64,000 nucleotides of DNA from Riemerella anatipestifer_F (GCF_037861325.1 NZ_JAFELW010000001.1); one strand, 5' to 3'. Positions 34,499 to 44,477 are shown, counted from the stretch's first letter. A program made the numbers and translations. The notes: generated from the letters alone by a model not told the origin.

Positions 34499-36199
34499 AT
34501 GAAGCATTTATCAGAACAAGAAATTATCCGTAGAGAAAAGTTAGAAAAACTTTCTCAAATGGGCATAAATGCCTTTCCGGCAGACGAATATGCTATTACA
34601 CATACGACACAATCTATAAAAGAAAATTTTCAAGGAGGAAGCAAGGTTAAAATCGCTGGTAGGCTAATGTCTAGAAGAATCCAAGGGAAAGCTTCTTTTG
34701 CCGAATTACAAGATAGCGAAGGCAGAATACAAGTGTATTTTAATAGAGATGAAATTTGTCCTGACGAAGACAAAACCCTTTATAACGAAGTTTATAAACA
34801 TTTACTTGATATTGGAGATATTATAGGCGTAGAGGGAGAATTGTTCAAAACTCAAGTAGGAGAAATGACGGTAATGGTTAAAAATTTCACTCTATTAACC
34901 AAAACTCTTCGTCCACTTCCTCAACCTAGAACTGATGAAAACGGCGTGGTACACGATGCGTTTAACGACCCTGAACTTCGTTATAGACAGCGTTATGTGG
35001 ATCTTACAGTAAATCCACATGTTAAAGAAATTTTTGTAAAAAGAACCAAGCTGTTTAATGCAATGCGTGGGTTCTTTAATGACGCCGGATATTTCGAGGT
35101 AGAAACGCCTATTTTACAGGCTATTCCAGGTGGAGCTTCAGCAAGACCATTCATTACGCATCATAATGCTTTGGATATTCCACTATATATGAGAATTGCT
35201 AACGAGCTTTATCTTAAAAGGCTTATCGTAGGCGGATTTGATGGCGTGTATGAGTTCTCTAAAAACTTCCGTAACGAAGGTATGGACAGAACTCACAACC
35301 CTGAGTTTACAGCAATGGAGATTTATGTGGCGTACAAGGATTATAACTGGATGATGGATTTTACCGAAAAACTATTAGAACATTGTGCTACTGCGGTTAA
35401 TGGTAAACCTGAATCTCAGTTTGGAGAACATACCATCAATTGGAAAGCCCCTTATCCAAGAATTTCTATGACGGAAGCCATTCAGAAATTTACAGGGTTT
35501 GATATTACAGGAAAAACCGAAGAGGAACTTAGAACCTTTGCTAAATCCATCGGTATTGAGGTAGATGATACGATGGGGAAAGGCAAGCTCATTGACGAAA
35601 TTTTCGGAGAGAAGTGTGAAGGTAACTTTATTCAGCCTACTTTCATTACTGACTACCCTATCGAAATGTCGCCACTTACTAAAAAGCACAGAAGTAAAGA
35701 AGGCTTAACCGAAAGATTTGAGTTGATGGTTTGCGGAAAAGAAATTGCGAATGCTTACTCAGAGCTTAACGACCCTATCGACCAAAGAGAACGCTTTGAA
35801 GAACAGCTTAAACTTTCAGAAAAGGGCGATGACGAAGCGATGTTTATCGACCAAGATTTCCTAAGAGCTTTAGAATACGGTATGCCACCTACGGCTGGTT
35901 TGGGTATCGGTATGGATAGATTGGTAATGTTCTTGACGAATAATGCTTCTATTCAGGAAGTACTTTTCTTCCCTCAAATGAGACCAGAAAAGGCTCAGCC
36001 TAAAATAGAGATTGGAGAAAACGAAGAAATTATCCTTGGCATTCTTAATAAAAACAACGGTAAAATGCTGATAGCTGATTTAAAGACTCAATCAGGCTTA
36101 AGTGGAAAGAAATGGGATAAATCTTCTAAACTATTAGTTTCTAATAATTTAATTTCTCTAGTAACTGAAGGTGAGGATAAATATTTCCAAATAGTTTAA
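34499..36199 (+). CDS. lysS: Lysyl-tRNA synthetase, class II
   Basis: LysS charges tRNA-Lys. The 566-residue protein has the N-terminal anticodon-binding OB domain (VKIAGRLMSRRIQGKASFAEL), motif 2 with FRNEGMDRTHNPEFTAMEIY and motif 3 GLGIGMDRLVMFL. It has about 60 extra C-terminal residues after motif 3 (EENEEIILGILNKN and SGLSGKKWDKSSKLL), a helical extension seen in some Flavobacteriia LysS. Good promoter upstream and terminator downstream. Confidence 0.96.
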   Translation: MKHLSEQEIIRREKLEKLSQMGINAFPADEYAITHTTQSIKENFQGGSKVKIAGRLMSRRIQGKASFAELQDSEGRIQVYFNRDEICPDEDKTLYNEVYKHLLDIGDIIGVEGELFKTQVGEMTVMVKNFTLLTKTLRPLPQPRTDENGVVHDAFNDPELRYRQRYVDLTVNPHVKEIFVKRTKLFNAMRGFFNDAGYFEVETPILQAIPGGASARPFITHHNALDIPLYMRIANELYLKRLIVGGFDGVYEFSKNFRNEGMDRTHNPEFTAMEIYVAYKDYNWMMDFTEKLLEHCATAVNGKPESQFGEHTINWKAPYPRISMTEAIQKFTGFDITGKTEEELRTFAKSIGIEVDDTMGKGKLIDEIFGEKCEGNFIQPTFITDYPIEMSPLTKKHRSKEGLTERFELMVCGKEIANAYSELNDPIDQRERFEEQLKLSEKGDDEAMFIDQDFLRALEYGMPPTAGLGIGMDRLVMFLTNNASIQEVLFFPQMRPEKAQPKIEIGENEEIILGILNKNNGKMLIADLKTQSGLSGKKWDKSSKLLVSNNLISLVTEGEDKYFQIV

Positions 36200-36221
36200 A
36201 AATAGAACTTTATAAAATTAC

Positions 36222-36259
36222 AAGCAGGCTCAAAATTTATAGAGCCTGCTTTATTTTTT
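36222..36259 (+). terminator. Terminator between convergent lysS and the dioxygenase gene
   Basis: A 10-bp stem aagcaggctc / gagcctgctt with a T-rich tail; probably works for lysS, and perhaps in both directions. Confidence 0.85.
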
Positions 36260-36275
36260 GAGTTACAATAATATT

Positions 36276-36980
36276 CTAAACGACAATGGTTTTGGTAAGT
36301 GTATAACCATTAGCAACATCTCCTTTGATGTTATCTAACATATTACCACTTAAACTATCGGAGAAGACATTATCACTCTCGTTTTGTGTATCAGCCACTC
36401 CTTTGTAGCCTGCTGTTGCATAAACAGTATCGCAAACACTCTTTGGAAAAGCTATCTGCGAAACTCTAATAGAATTTCCATTTGCATCAAGAATTTCCAA
36501 ATGTATGTGTGGTGCACGCCCTCTGTACCAGCCTGGGAAAATACTTATAAATGATACTTGTCCGTTTTTATCCGTAGTGCTTCTGCCCCTTAAAAAATTA
36601 TTACTAGTATAATTTGCCTGTTGCATACCTCCACCTCCATACTGTGAGTAATTGCCCTCGGCGTCGCAGTGCCAAATATCCACCAAAACACCAGCCATTG
36701 GTTGGCAATTATTACTTTGGTCTTGTACCGTTAAATTTATAAGGAGAGCAACACCTGAGCGGTCTCCTACAATATTTTCTCTAACTAATTGAGCAGGTGT
36801 CTTAATTGGGAATGGACCTGCGGTTTCACTTGGTGATAAACTACAGTTTCCTGTACTAGAATCAGTACTTGTTGTACTTCCTGATTCTCTATCTTTTGAG
36901 CAAGAGGTAATCATTGATGGTATTGCAACTATAGTCCCCAACCCTAATAAACCTTTCTGTAAAAATTTTTTCCTATCCAT
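36276..36980 (-). CDS. Intradiol ring-cleavage dioxygenase-like lipoprotein
   Basis: The 234-residue protein starts MDRKKFLQKGLLGLGTI and continues to a lipobox-like ITSC (Cys27), so it is probably exported and lipid-anchored. The catalytic core is that of intradiol dioxygenases: SPSETAGPFPIK, VDIWHCDAEGNYSQYGG (Tyr) and FPGWYRGRAPHIHLEI (Tyr and His-x-His, the Fe(III) ligands). Family enzymes cut catechols between the hydroxyls. No other aromatic degradation genes are near, so the substrate is unknown. The AraC gene upstream on the same strand may control it. Confidence 0.8.
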   Translation of the reverse strand: MDRKKFLQKGLLGLGTIVAIPSMITSCSKDRESGSTTSTDSSTGNCSLSPSETAGPFPIKTPAQLVRENIVGDRSGVALLINLTVQDQSNNCQPMAGVLVDIWHCDAEGNYSQYGGGGMQQANYTSNNFLRGRSTTDKNGQVSFISIFPGWYRGRAPHIHLEILDANGNSIRVSQIAFPKSVCDTVYATAGYKGVADTQNESDNVFSDSLSGNMLDNIKGDVANGYTLTKTIVV

Positions 36981-37044
36981 ATATTATTCTTTACTTACAA
37001 AGAACAATATTCTTTATTTCAGAAAATAGTAAAATACAGACATT

Positions 37045-37923
37045 TTATAAAACATTTTGTTCTTTTCTAAACTGCAAAGGAGTGACATTATTATTTTTTT
37101 TAAAGACCTTACAAAAATAAGATGGCTCTAAAAATCCCACTTCGTAAGCTATTTCAGAAATAGATAAATCACTATGTTTTAATAATCTTTTAGATTGCAG
37201 TAGCCTTCTATTCAATATTATGGTATTTAGTGTAGCATTAGAAATGAGCTTTATCATACGACTTAATTGTCGGGTAGAAATTTTGATTCTGTTGGCATAA
37301 TCTTCTAGAGATAAATCTTTATAGTAATTGGTTTCTACTAAGTCTAGAAATAATTTGTAACTACGAATTTGATTGTTAGTATAAATAAAGTCGTCATTCG
37401 TATCAGATATAATATTTCTTTTAACTTCATTTAAAAATAAAAATAATAAGGCTTTTATATTTTCTAAAGTTAGAGTTTTTTGGTTGTATTCTGACAAAAG
37501 TAAGTGGGCATAAGTATGTAATTCGCTATGTTCATCAATTGAAATAAGTGGTTGGAATCTAATATTATGCAAATACACAATTTCAAATAACAGATTAGAA
37601 GGAATTAAGCTGTTATTTATAAAGTCTTTTGTAAATAAAATCCTGTAACCTTTAAGTTCCTGACTAACATTTTTCTCTAAGTGATGTACTTGCTCTTCAT
37701 TGATAATAAAAAGGTTATTGTTTTTAATATGAAATGTATTAAAATCTACATTATGTATGGCAGAACCTTCTTCTAGTAAATAAATTTCATAGAATAGATG
37801 TTTATGTGGCGTTTTTACAGATTGAGGTGGTAAATAATCTAAATTTTCTAATCTATGGATAAGGAAATCTTTATGCTTTAGCTTTTGTCCTACGAAATCT
37901 TCTATACTATAAGCTGTAAACAT
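37045..37923 (-). CDS. AraC family transcriptional regulator
   Basis: The 292-residue protein has an N-terminal cupin-like sensor (HKHLFYEIYLLEEGSAIHNVD) and a C-terminal AraC/XylS double helix-turn-helix: LSLEDYANRIKISTRQLSRMIK and SISEIAYEVGFLEPSYFCKVFKK. It is co-directional with the dioxygenase gene 64 nt downstream, which suggests that it controls it, though no effector can be named. Confidence 0.88.
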   Translation of the reverse strand: MFTAYSIEDFVGQKLKHKDFLIHRLENLDYLPPQSVKTPHKHLFYEIYLLEEGSAIHNVDFNTFHIKNNNLFIINEEQVHHLEKNVSQELKGYRILFTKDFINNSLIPSNLLFEIVYLHNIRFQPLISIDEHSELHTYAHLLLSEYNQKTLTLENIKALLFLFLNEVKRNIISDTNDDFIYTNNQIRSYKLFLDLVETNYYKDLSLEDYANRIKISTRQLSRMIKLISNATLNTIILNRRLLQSKRLLKHSDLSISEIAYEVGFLEPSYFCKVFKKNNNVTPLQFRKEQNVL

Positions 37924-37992
37924 TTAAAATAAATTATTATAAACAACAAACAAAGATACAAGTTTATTAAAATGTAAGAATTTAAATCAACT

Positions 37993-38021
37993 AAAAAGGA
38001 TTAGCAAAATGCTAACCCTTT
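37993..38021 (-). terminator. Terminator of the purL-purC-purF operon
   Basis: On the minus strand a 12-bp stem (aaagggttagca / tgctaatccttt, one G-U) with a 3-nt loop is followed by Ts, 7 nt after the purF stop. Confidence 0.9.
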
Positions 38022-38027
38022 CTTAAT

Positions 38028-39503
38028 TTAGTCTTTACCTACAGGATAACGCTCTGTAAAACAACCAAAACAATGTTTATCCGAGCCTAAAATAGCTTTA
38101 AGATTTTCTAAACTTAAAAACTCTAGGGTATCCACACCTAAATAGTTTCTTAGTTCTTCTAAACTCATATTGGCAGAGATTAAATCATCTTTCGTAGGCG
38201 TATCTATTCCCAAATAACACGGTGCAATAATTGGCGGAGATACGCTTCTAAAGTGAATTTCTTTAACTCCAGCGTCTTTTAAAATCTTCACCAATCGTTT
38301 AGAGGTTGTACCTCTTACAATAGAGTCGTCTATAATTACTACTCGCTTTCCTTTAATTTCGGAAATAATAGGATTGAGTTTTAGATTTACTATTCGCTCT
38401 CTCATCTCTTGTGTAGGCACGATAAAAGAACGACCAATGTATCTATTTTTAATTAAAACAGGACGAAACGGAATGCCCGATGCTTTAGAAAACCCAATAG
38501 CTGCTGGTACTCCAGAATCAGGAACACCTATAACAATATCAGCTTCTACAGGAGCTTGTTCCCAAATTTTCTCCCCAGATTTTTCTCTAATTTCGTGTAC
38601 ATTTATCTGCTCCATCTCGGAGTCTGGTCGTGCAAAATAGATGTACTCGAAAGAGCAAATATTTCTTTCGCAATCATTTTTTACCATGTAAGATTTTAGC
38701 CCTTCTTCGTTTTCACCTGTGTAGATGATTTCTCCAGGTTTAATATCTCTTACATAGGTAGCTCCCACAGCGTCTAAAGCACAACTTTCAGAAGCGACTA
38801 CATAGGTATTACTTTCCTTCATCTCTCCTAATACCAACGGACGAATGCCGTTAAAATCTCTAAAAGCAAAGAATTTATTTCGGGTCATACCCACCACAGA
38901 ATAAGCTCCTTTTATCTTCTCCATCGTTACCTTTATCGCTCCACGAAGCCCTAAATCTAAGTTTTTTTGTATAAGTCTTAGGATAACTTCAGAGTCAGAA
39001 GTTGCTCTAAAAACCACGCCCTCTGCTTCTAGCTCTTGCTTTAGTTCCATAGCGTTGGTTAGGTTACCATTATGAGCTATGGATAGGATAATTTGGTCGT
39101 ACTCATTTTTGGCAAAAAACGGCTGATAGTTGTATTTCTTCTTATCCCCAGCAGTGGTATATCTGGTATGCCCTATTACGGCATTACCCATAAAATCTTC
39201 GGGGTCTTTAATTTCTTTATAGACATCTAAAACAAGCCCTTCATCTTTAATGTTGATGATTTTTCCGCTGTTACTCACAGAAATACCACAAGCCTCTTGT
39301 CCTCTGTGCTGAAGAGCAAAAAGCCCAAATTGAGATAATGAAAAGGTATCCAAATTTTCTTCCGAATACAGTCCAAAAATACCGCACTCTTCTTGTGGAG
39401 CGTCTAAAGCCTCTTCTTGTTTCGTTCTCAACAGGTTTCTCCCATACGGACGATGTTGAAACTGCTTTAGATAAGTTTCCTTATGTTCAGTTAAGTTTTT
39501 CAT
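38028..39503 (-). CDS. purF: Amidophosphoribosyltransferase
   Basis: PurF makes phosphoribosylamine from PRPP and glutamine, the committed purine step. The 491-residue protein has the N-terminal nucleophile Cys in EECGIFGLYS at residue 40 (released by removal of a propeptide), HRGQEACGI, and the PRTase motif VVIIDDSIVRGTTSKRLV. Cysteines in CSFEYIYFARPDS and the C-terminal CFGCF match the Bacillus-type [4Fe-4S] form. The 39-residue propeptide is long compared with 11 in Bacillus subtilis, and there is no internal Met to shorten it. It is last in the purL-purC-purF operon. Confidence 0.95.
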   Translation of the reverse strand: MKNLTEHKETYLKQFQHRPYGRNLLRTKQEEALDAPQEECGIFGLYSEENLDTFSLSQFGLFALQHRGQEACGISVSNSGKIINIKDEGLVLDVYKEIKDPEDFMGNAVIGHTRYTTAGDKKKYNYQPFFAKNEYDQIILSIAHNGNLTNAMELKQELEAEGVVFRATSDSEVILRLIQKNLDLGLRGAIKVTMEKIKGAYSVVGMTRNKFFAFRDFNGIRPLVLGEMKESNTYVVASESCALDAVGATYVRDIKPGEIIYTGENEEGLKSYMVKNDCERNICSFEYIYFARPDSEMEQINVHEIREKSGEKIWEQAPVEADIVIGVPDSGVPAAIGFSKASGIPFRPVLIKNRYIGRSFIVPTQEMRERIVNLKLNPIISEIKGKRVVIIDDSIVRGTTSKRLVKILKDAGVKEIHFRSVSPPIIAPCYLGIDTPTKDDLISANMSLEELRNYLGVDTLEFLSLENLKAILGSDKHCFGCFTERYPVGKD

Positions 39504-39531
39504 TAGTTAATATATCCTAAATATGGGTTAG

Positions 39532-40251
39532 TTATGCTAACACTTTTTTTAGTCTTTCATAAATTTCCTCGTATGCCTCTGTAACACCACCTAAATCCCT
39601 TCTAAAACGGTCTTTATCCAGTTTTTTCATTGTATCTTTATCCCAAAGGCGACAAGTATCAGGAGAAATTTCATCAGCTAAAATGATTTGTCCATCCGGT
39701 GTTTTACCAAGTTCTATTTTGAAATCTACCAAGATGATATTCATTTTATCAAATAATTCAATTAGAGTTTGGTTGATTTTATCTGTTAACGAATACATTT
39801 CGTCTAGTTCTTCTCTCGTAGCTGCTCCTAGAAATATGGCGTGATAATCGTTGATTAGTGGGTCTCCCAATTCATCTTTTTTGTAGCAAATATCAAAAAT
39901 AGTAATAGGAGATTTGATGCCTTCTTCCATACCTAAACGCTGTGCCATACTTCCCGCAGAATAGTTTCTCACTACCATTTCTAGTGGAATAATATCCACC
40001 TTTTTCACTAACTGCTCTCTGTCGTCTAGCTGTTTAATAAAATGGGTAGGAATCCCTTTCTCGTTAAGGTATTGAAAAATAAGCGTTGTAATGGCGTTAT
40101 TCATTTGCCCTTTCTTATCTACTTGTCCTTTTTTTTGAGCATTAAATGCCGTAGCATCATCTTTAAAACGGACAATCACCTCGTCTGCTTTATCCGTAGC
40201 GAATACCTGTTTCGCCTTACCTTCGTAAAGCATAGCTCCTTTTTGACTCAT
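39532..40251 (-). CDS. purC: Phosphoribosylaminoimidazole-succinocarboxamide synthase
   Basis: PurC joins CAIR and aspartate with ATP. The 239-residue protein starts MSQKGAMLYEGKAKQVFATD and has VRNYSAGSMAQRLGMEEG, DFKIELGKTPDGQIILADEISPD and the DTCRLWDKDT signature. The length is normal. It lies between purL (48 nt upstream) and purF (28 nt downstream). Confidence 0.96.
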   Translation of the reverse strand: MSQKGAMLYEGKAKQVFATDKADEVIVRFKDDATAFNAQKKGQVDKKGQMNNAITTLIFQYLNEKGIPTHFIKQLDDREQLVKKVDIIPLEMVVRNYSAGSMAQRLGMEEGIKSPITIFDICYKKDELGDPLINDYHAIFLGAATREELDEMYSLTDKINQTLIELFDKMNIILVDFKIELGKTPDGQIILADEISPDTCRLWDKDTMKKLDKDRFRRDLGGVTEAYEEIYERLKKVLA

Positions 40252-40299
40252 TTTTATACTTTTTATTTATTTATTATTTTTCTAAAACATTCACTCAAT

Positions 40300-43200
40300 T
40301 TAATCTCTGAAATAAGAAACCCCGTTCTTAAATATATTATGATAGTTTGCCGTTGGGATATTCTTCATCAATCCTTCTGCATAGCGTTCAGGGTGTCCCA
40401 TTCTACCGAATATCTTACCGCAAGGGCTGGTAATACCCTCAATTGCAAATAGAGAATTGTTAGGATTGTATGGCATACCGTGAGCAATAGCTCCGTCTAA
40501 ATCTACATATTGTGTCGCAATTTGTCCATTCTTGTATAATTGAGTAATCACTTCTTCTGATGCCATAAATCGTCCCTCTCCGTGGGAAATTGGAATGGTA
40601 TAAATCTCTCCTTTCATACCTTTAAGCCAAGGGCTATCCTCATTAACCACCTCCACATTTACCATTTGAGAAATATGTCTTCCGATGCTATTATGAGCTA
40701 AAGTAGGCGAATTTTGGTCTAAATCTCTAATCTCACCATAAGGTAATAGACCTGATTTTACCAATGCTTGGAAGCCATTACAGATACCGATAATCATACC
40801 ATCTCTTTCCAAAAGTCGGTGTACAGCCTCACGCATTATATCATTCTTAAGCACATTTACGATGAATTTGGCAGAGCCATCTGGTTCGTCTCCGGCGGAA
40901 AAACCACCCGAAAAAGCCAAAATTTGGGATTGGTCTATCTCCTTAGCCCACGCTTTGATACTCTCTTGCAAAGCATTGTGGTTAAGATTAACCAGTGGCT
41001 TCATAGAAACCTCTGCTCCTTCTTTTCGGAAGGCATTAAGTGTTTCATATTCGCAATTAGTACCTGGGAAAACAGGCGTGAATACCTTTGGTTTGGTAAT
41101 ATGATGTTTTTTAATAATAATCGTTCTAGGTTCAATAGAATTGAGTTCGGTGTCTAATTCTAGCTCTATTTTTTGTTTTTCTTTTGTTGGGAAAAGCGTT
41201 TCAAAAGTTTGGCAATAGACTTTCTTCAAATCGTCTATATCAAAACTATCATTGTTGATTACTAATTGTTTATCATTGCTAACTTCGCCTATCTTTTGTA
41301 GTAACTGGTGCGATAAAGGCTCTGTACTTTCAATAAGCAATCCACCAATATTTTTTTCTAGTAAAGCCGTATCATTGGCATTAACTATCGCTCCTAGCCC
41401 ATTTCCAAAAGCCATTTTAGCTAATCCTACAGCAAGACCACCTTCTTTAATTGTTTTTACAGAAACGATTTTTTTATCTTTAATTTGATTGAAAATATAG
41501 GTGTATATTTCCTTTAAATCATTATAGTTAGGAAGTCCTTTAGCTTCTTCTGTTTCTTGAGATTGATGATAGAAATGATAAATTAAATTTCCTGCTTTTT
41601 TAAATTCAGGCGAAATGATATTTGATTTCTGACCATCTGCACATGCAAACGAAATAAGTGTAGGCGGTACATTGATGTCTTGATAAGTGCCAGACATAGA
41701 GTCTTTTCCACCAATAGCGGCTAACTCAAAGTTCATCTGAGCATGATAAGCTCCTAGCAACGAGGCTAATGGTTTTCCCCATTTATCTGGATTTTGCCCA
41801 AGTTTTTCAAAATATTCTTGGAAACTTAGTCGAATCTTGCGGAAATCTCCACCCATTGCTACAATTTTAGCCACACTTTCCACTACGGCATTAGTCGCTC
41901 CCACCATTGAGTTTTGTTCCGAAATAGTGGCATCAAATCCCCAACTGGCTAAAGAAACGGTTTGTATATCCTTAGCTTCCATAATTGGTAAAGTTTGAAC
42001 GCTTCCCTCCATTGGTGTTAGTTGATGTTTTCCACCTAGAGGCATTGCTACCGTAGTTGCTCCCACACTAGAGTCAAACATTTCTAATAAACCTTTTTGA
42101 GAGGCCACATTTTTGTCAGCTAATAATTTTTTAAAGTTAGTTTCGTTAAATTCTAACCTTTCTGCCTGTACTTCTTGAAGATGATTAACTAATGCTTTTT
42201 GTGTTTTAGAACAGCCATTGGTATCTAAAAATGCTCGGCTCAAATCCACAATTTTCTCACCTCTCCAAAACATTTGCATTCTGCCAGAATCTGTAACTTT
42301 AGCAACTTCTACTGCCAAAATATTCTCTGTCTTACAAAAGCTGATGAATTTATCTTTATCGTTGGCATCTATTACCACTGCCATTCTCTCTTGAGATTCG
42401 GATATGGCTAATTCGGTTCCGTTAAGCCCTTCATATTTTAATGGAAGAACATCAAGATTAACCTCCAAACTTTCAGCTATTTCGCCTATTGCTACCGAAA
42501 CTCCTCCAGCACCAAAATCATTTGATTTTTTAATCAACTTTGTAACCTCTGGATTTCTGAAAAGTCTTTGTATTTTTCTTTCCTCCACAGCATTACCTTT
42601 TTGTACCTCGGTAGATAGTGTGTGGATAGATGTTTCGTCTTGCTCTTTAGAGCTTCCCGTAGCACCTCCTACGCCGTCTCTACCTGTAGCACCTCCTAAA
42701 ATAATGACTAAATCTCCTGCCTTAGGTTGCTCTCTTTTTACCCAATCTATAGGAACTGCTCCTACCACAAAACCAACTTCCATCCTCTTAGCACGATAGC
42801 CTTCGTGATAAATTTCGGAAACTTGTGTCGTCGCTAAACCAATCTGATTTCCGTAGGATGAATAGCCATTAGCCGCTTGCTTGGTAATTGTTCTTTGAGG
42901 CAGTTTACCTTTGAGCGTATTTTCCACAGGCTCTAACACATCTGCCGCTCCCGAAAGACGCATCGCCTGATACACAAACGAACGCCCAGATAATGGGTCT
43001 CTAATAGCTCCACCTAAACAAGTAGAAGCTCCACCAAAAGGCTCTATTTCTGTAGGGTGATTGTGAGTTTCGTTTTTAAATAAAAGATACCAAGGTTCTT
43101 TTTTACCATCAAATTCAGCATCTATTTTGATAGTACAAGCATTGATTTCGTCTGAAACCACAAGATTATCTAGTTTGCCTGTTTTATGGAAATATTTAGC

Positions 43201-44004
43201 ACAAACGGTAGCCAAATCCATTAACGAAATAGGTTTAGCTTCTCGTCCTAAAAACGCTCTTTTTTCTAGATAATCTTTAAAAATATGTTCTAAAGTAGCC
43301 TTAAATTGTCCATCAAAACGAATGTCTTTAAGCTCTGTTTCAAAAGTGGTGTGTCGGCAATGGTCACTCCAATAAGTATCTAAAACTTTAAGCTCTGTTT
43401 CGGTTGGATTTCTCTGTTCCGACTTAAAGTAGTCTTGTATATAAGCTAAATCATCTAACCCAAAAGCGAAATTTTGTTCTGTATAAAACTCCTTTAATTG
43501 TGATTCATTTAAAGTGATAAAATCATTATAAACTACAACTTCTTTAGGCGTTTCCTCTTTTGGAATTTCCAATTTAGAAAGATCTTTCTCTTGAGATTCT
43601 ACTCTATTGATGAGTAAGTCTTTTACTTTTTGTAGTTCTTCTTCGTTGATACCTTCTACTTCTACCAGCTTTCCACTTCTTACTTTGGCTTGAGTGGTTT
43701 CCGTTAATAATACAATACACTGTTGTGCAGAATCTGCCCTTTGGTCGTATTGTCCAGGGAGAAACTCCATCGCAAAAGATAAACCTTTAACAGGGTTTTC
43801 ATAGTGTAAAATATCGGTTACAGGATCTGCAAAGACATTATACACTACTTTGTCAAAATCAGTATCATTAAGTCCAAAAACATCATAGATATTATAAACC
43901 TTTACCTGTTTGACATTGGGTAATATATTTTTTATTTCATCGAAAATTTTAGGACTTTCTACATCAAAAATCCCTCTTTTTTCTATGTAAATTCTTTTAC
44001 TCAT
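40300..44004 (-). CDS. purL: Phosphoribosylformylglycinamidine synthase, single-chain (synthetase plus glutaminase)
   Basis: This 1234-residue enzyme makes FGAM from FGAR, glutamine and ATP. It is the large fused form: an N-terminal PurS-like region, AIRS-type synthetase halves with ETHNHPTEIEPFGGASTCLGG and GGKDSMSGTY, and a C-terminal glutaminase with VFPGTNCEYETL, the Cys in GICNGFQALVKSG and the His/Glu in GHPERYAEG. The size is close to E. coli PurL (about 1295). It leads the purL-purC-purF operon. Confidence 0.97.
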   Translation of the reverse strand: MSKRIYIEKRGIFDVESPKIFDEIKNILPNVKQVKVYNIYDVFGLNDTDFDKVVYNVFADPVTDILHYENPVKGLSFAMEFLPGQYDQRADSAQQCIVLLTETTQAKVRSGKLVEVEGINEEELQKVKDLLINRVESQEKDLSKLEIPKEETPKEVVVYNDFITLNESQLKEFYTEQNFAFGLDDLAYIQDYFKSEQRNPTETELKVLDTYWSDHCRHTTFETELKDIRFDGQFKATLEHIFKDYLEKRAFLGREAKPISLMDLATVCAKYFHKTGKLDNLVVSDEINACTIKIDAEFDGKKEPWYLLFKNETHNHPTEIEPFGGASTCLGGAIRDPLSGRSFVYQAMRLSGAADVLEPVENTLKGKLPQRTITKQAANGYSSYGNQIGLATTQVSEIYHEGYRAKRMEVGFVVGAVPIDWVKREQPKAGDLVIILGGATGRDGVGGATGSSKEQDETSIHTLSTEVQKGNAVEERKIQRLFRNPEVTKLIKKSNDFGAGGVSVAIGEIAESLEVNLDVLPLKYEGLNGTELAISESQERMAVVIDANDKDKFISFCKTENILAVEVAKVTDSGRMQMFWRGEKIVDLSRAFLDTNGCSKTQKALVNHLQEVQAERLEFNETNFKKLLADKNVASQKGLLEMFDSSVGATTVAMPLGGKHQLTPMEGSVQTLPIMEAKDIQTVSLASWGFDATISEQNSMVGATNAVVESVAKIVAMGGDFRKIRLSFQEYFEKLGQNPDKWGKPLASLLGAYHAQMNFELAAIGGKDSMSGTYQDINVPPTLISFACADGQKSNIISPEFKKAGNLIYHFYHQSQETEEAKGLPNYNDLKEIYTYIFNQIKDKKIVSVKTIKEGGLAVGLAKMAFGNGLGAIVNANDTALLEKNIGGLLIESTEPLSHQLLQKIGEVSNDKQLVINNDSFDIDDLKKVYCQTFETLFPTKEKQKIELELDTELNSIEPRTIIIKKHHITKPKVFTPVFPGTNCEYETLNAFRKEGAEVSMKPLVNLNHNALQESIKAWAKEIDQSQILAFSGGFSAGDEPDGSAKFIVNVLKNDIMREAVHRLLERDGMIIGICNGFQALVKSGLLPYGEIRDLDQNSPTLAHNSIGRHISQMVNVEVVNEDSPWLKGMKGEIYTIPISHGEGRFMASEEVITQLYKNGQIATQYVDLDGAIAHGMPYNPNNSLFAIEGITSPCGKIFGRMGHPERYAEGLMKNIPTANYHNIFKNGVSYFRD

Positions 44005-44047
44005 TATTAGATTTTTTAGATTTTATTTTTCAAAAATTAGAGCGTTC

Positions 44048-44055
44048 CAAAAATA
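44048..44055 (-). promoter_or_regulatory. -7 promoter element of the purL operon
   Basis: On the minus strand TATTTTTG matches TAnnTTTG, 43 nt before the purL ATG. No well-placed -33 TTG. Confidence 0.5.
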
Positions 44056-44120
44056 CTCAATTTTTGATTTTATTCAGAATATAAAGCCGACTATTTTACG
44101 ACTTCTGTAAAAAAATATCA

Positions 44121-44158
44121 CAAAAAAAGCCGCTATTGGACACCCCAATAACAGCCTT
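44121..44158 (-). terminator. Terminator after the small acidic protein
   Basis: On the minus strand a long stem with several G-U pairs (44145-44158 with 44126-44139) is followed by a run of seven Ts. Confidence 0.85.
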
Positions 44159-44186
44159 TTATGTTAATAACGAATTTAAGTCATTT

Positions 44187-44426
44187 TTAGTCTAAATCTT
44201 CGTCATCATATTTTTCTAACTCAGCATCACACCACTTGAAAGCAGCTTCTACAGCTTTAGTAGCTTCATCTGCAATGCTCTCTTCATCATCTCCTTCTAA
44301 ATCATCTAACCACTCTACTTCTTCCTCCTCTACATTAAGAATAAATCTAGGGTACTCAGTGTGAACTACGAATAAGTCTTCTGGAAACTCTGTGTTGTCC
44401 GCTAATAAAAATTTAGGTAATTTCAT
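44187..44426 (-). CDS. Small acidic protein of unknown function
   Basis: The 79-residue protein is very acidic (EEEEVEWLDDLEGDDEES in the middle, ending KYDDEDLD) and begins MKLPKFLLADNTEFPEDLFVVH. The pattern seems conserved in Flavobacteriia but I know no function. It has its own -7 box and terminator, so it is transcribed alone between hbd and the purine operon. Confidence 0.7.
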   Translation of the reverse strand: MKLPKFLLADNTEFPEDLFVVHTEYPRFILNVEEEEVEWLDDLEGDDEESIADEATKAVEAAFKWCDAELEKYDDEDLD

Positions 44427-44469
44427 TGGTTTTAAAATTTTAATATTCTAGTGTTAGAATCTTGTTCTG

Positions 44470-44477
44470 CAAATATA
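44470..44477 (-). promoter_or_regulatory. -7 promoter element of the small acidic protein
   Basis: On the minus strand TATATTTG matches TAnnTTTG, 43 nt before the ATG. Confidence 0.5.

Noticed and set aside
40768..41157. 129-codon plus-strand ORF inside purL, and 131-codon ORF at 42404-42799
   Set aside because: Both are antisense to the PurL coding sequence with clear motifs; no start signal or family resemblance.
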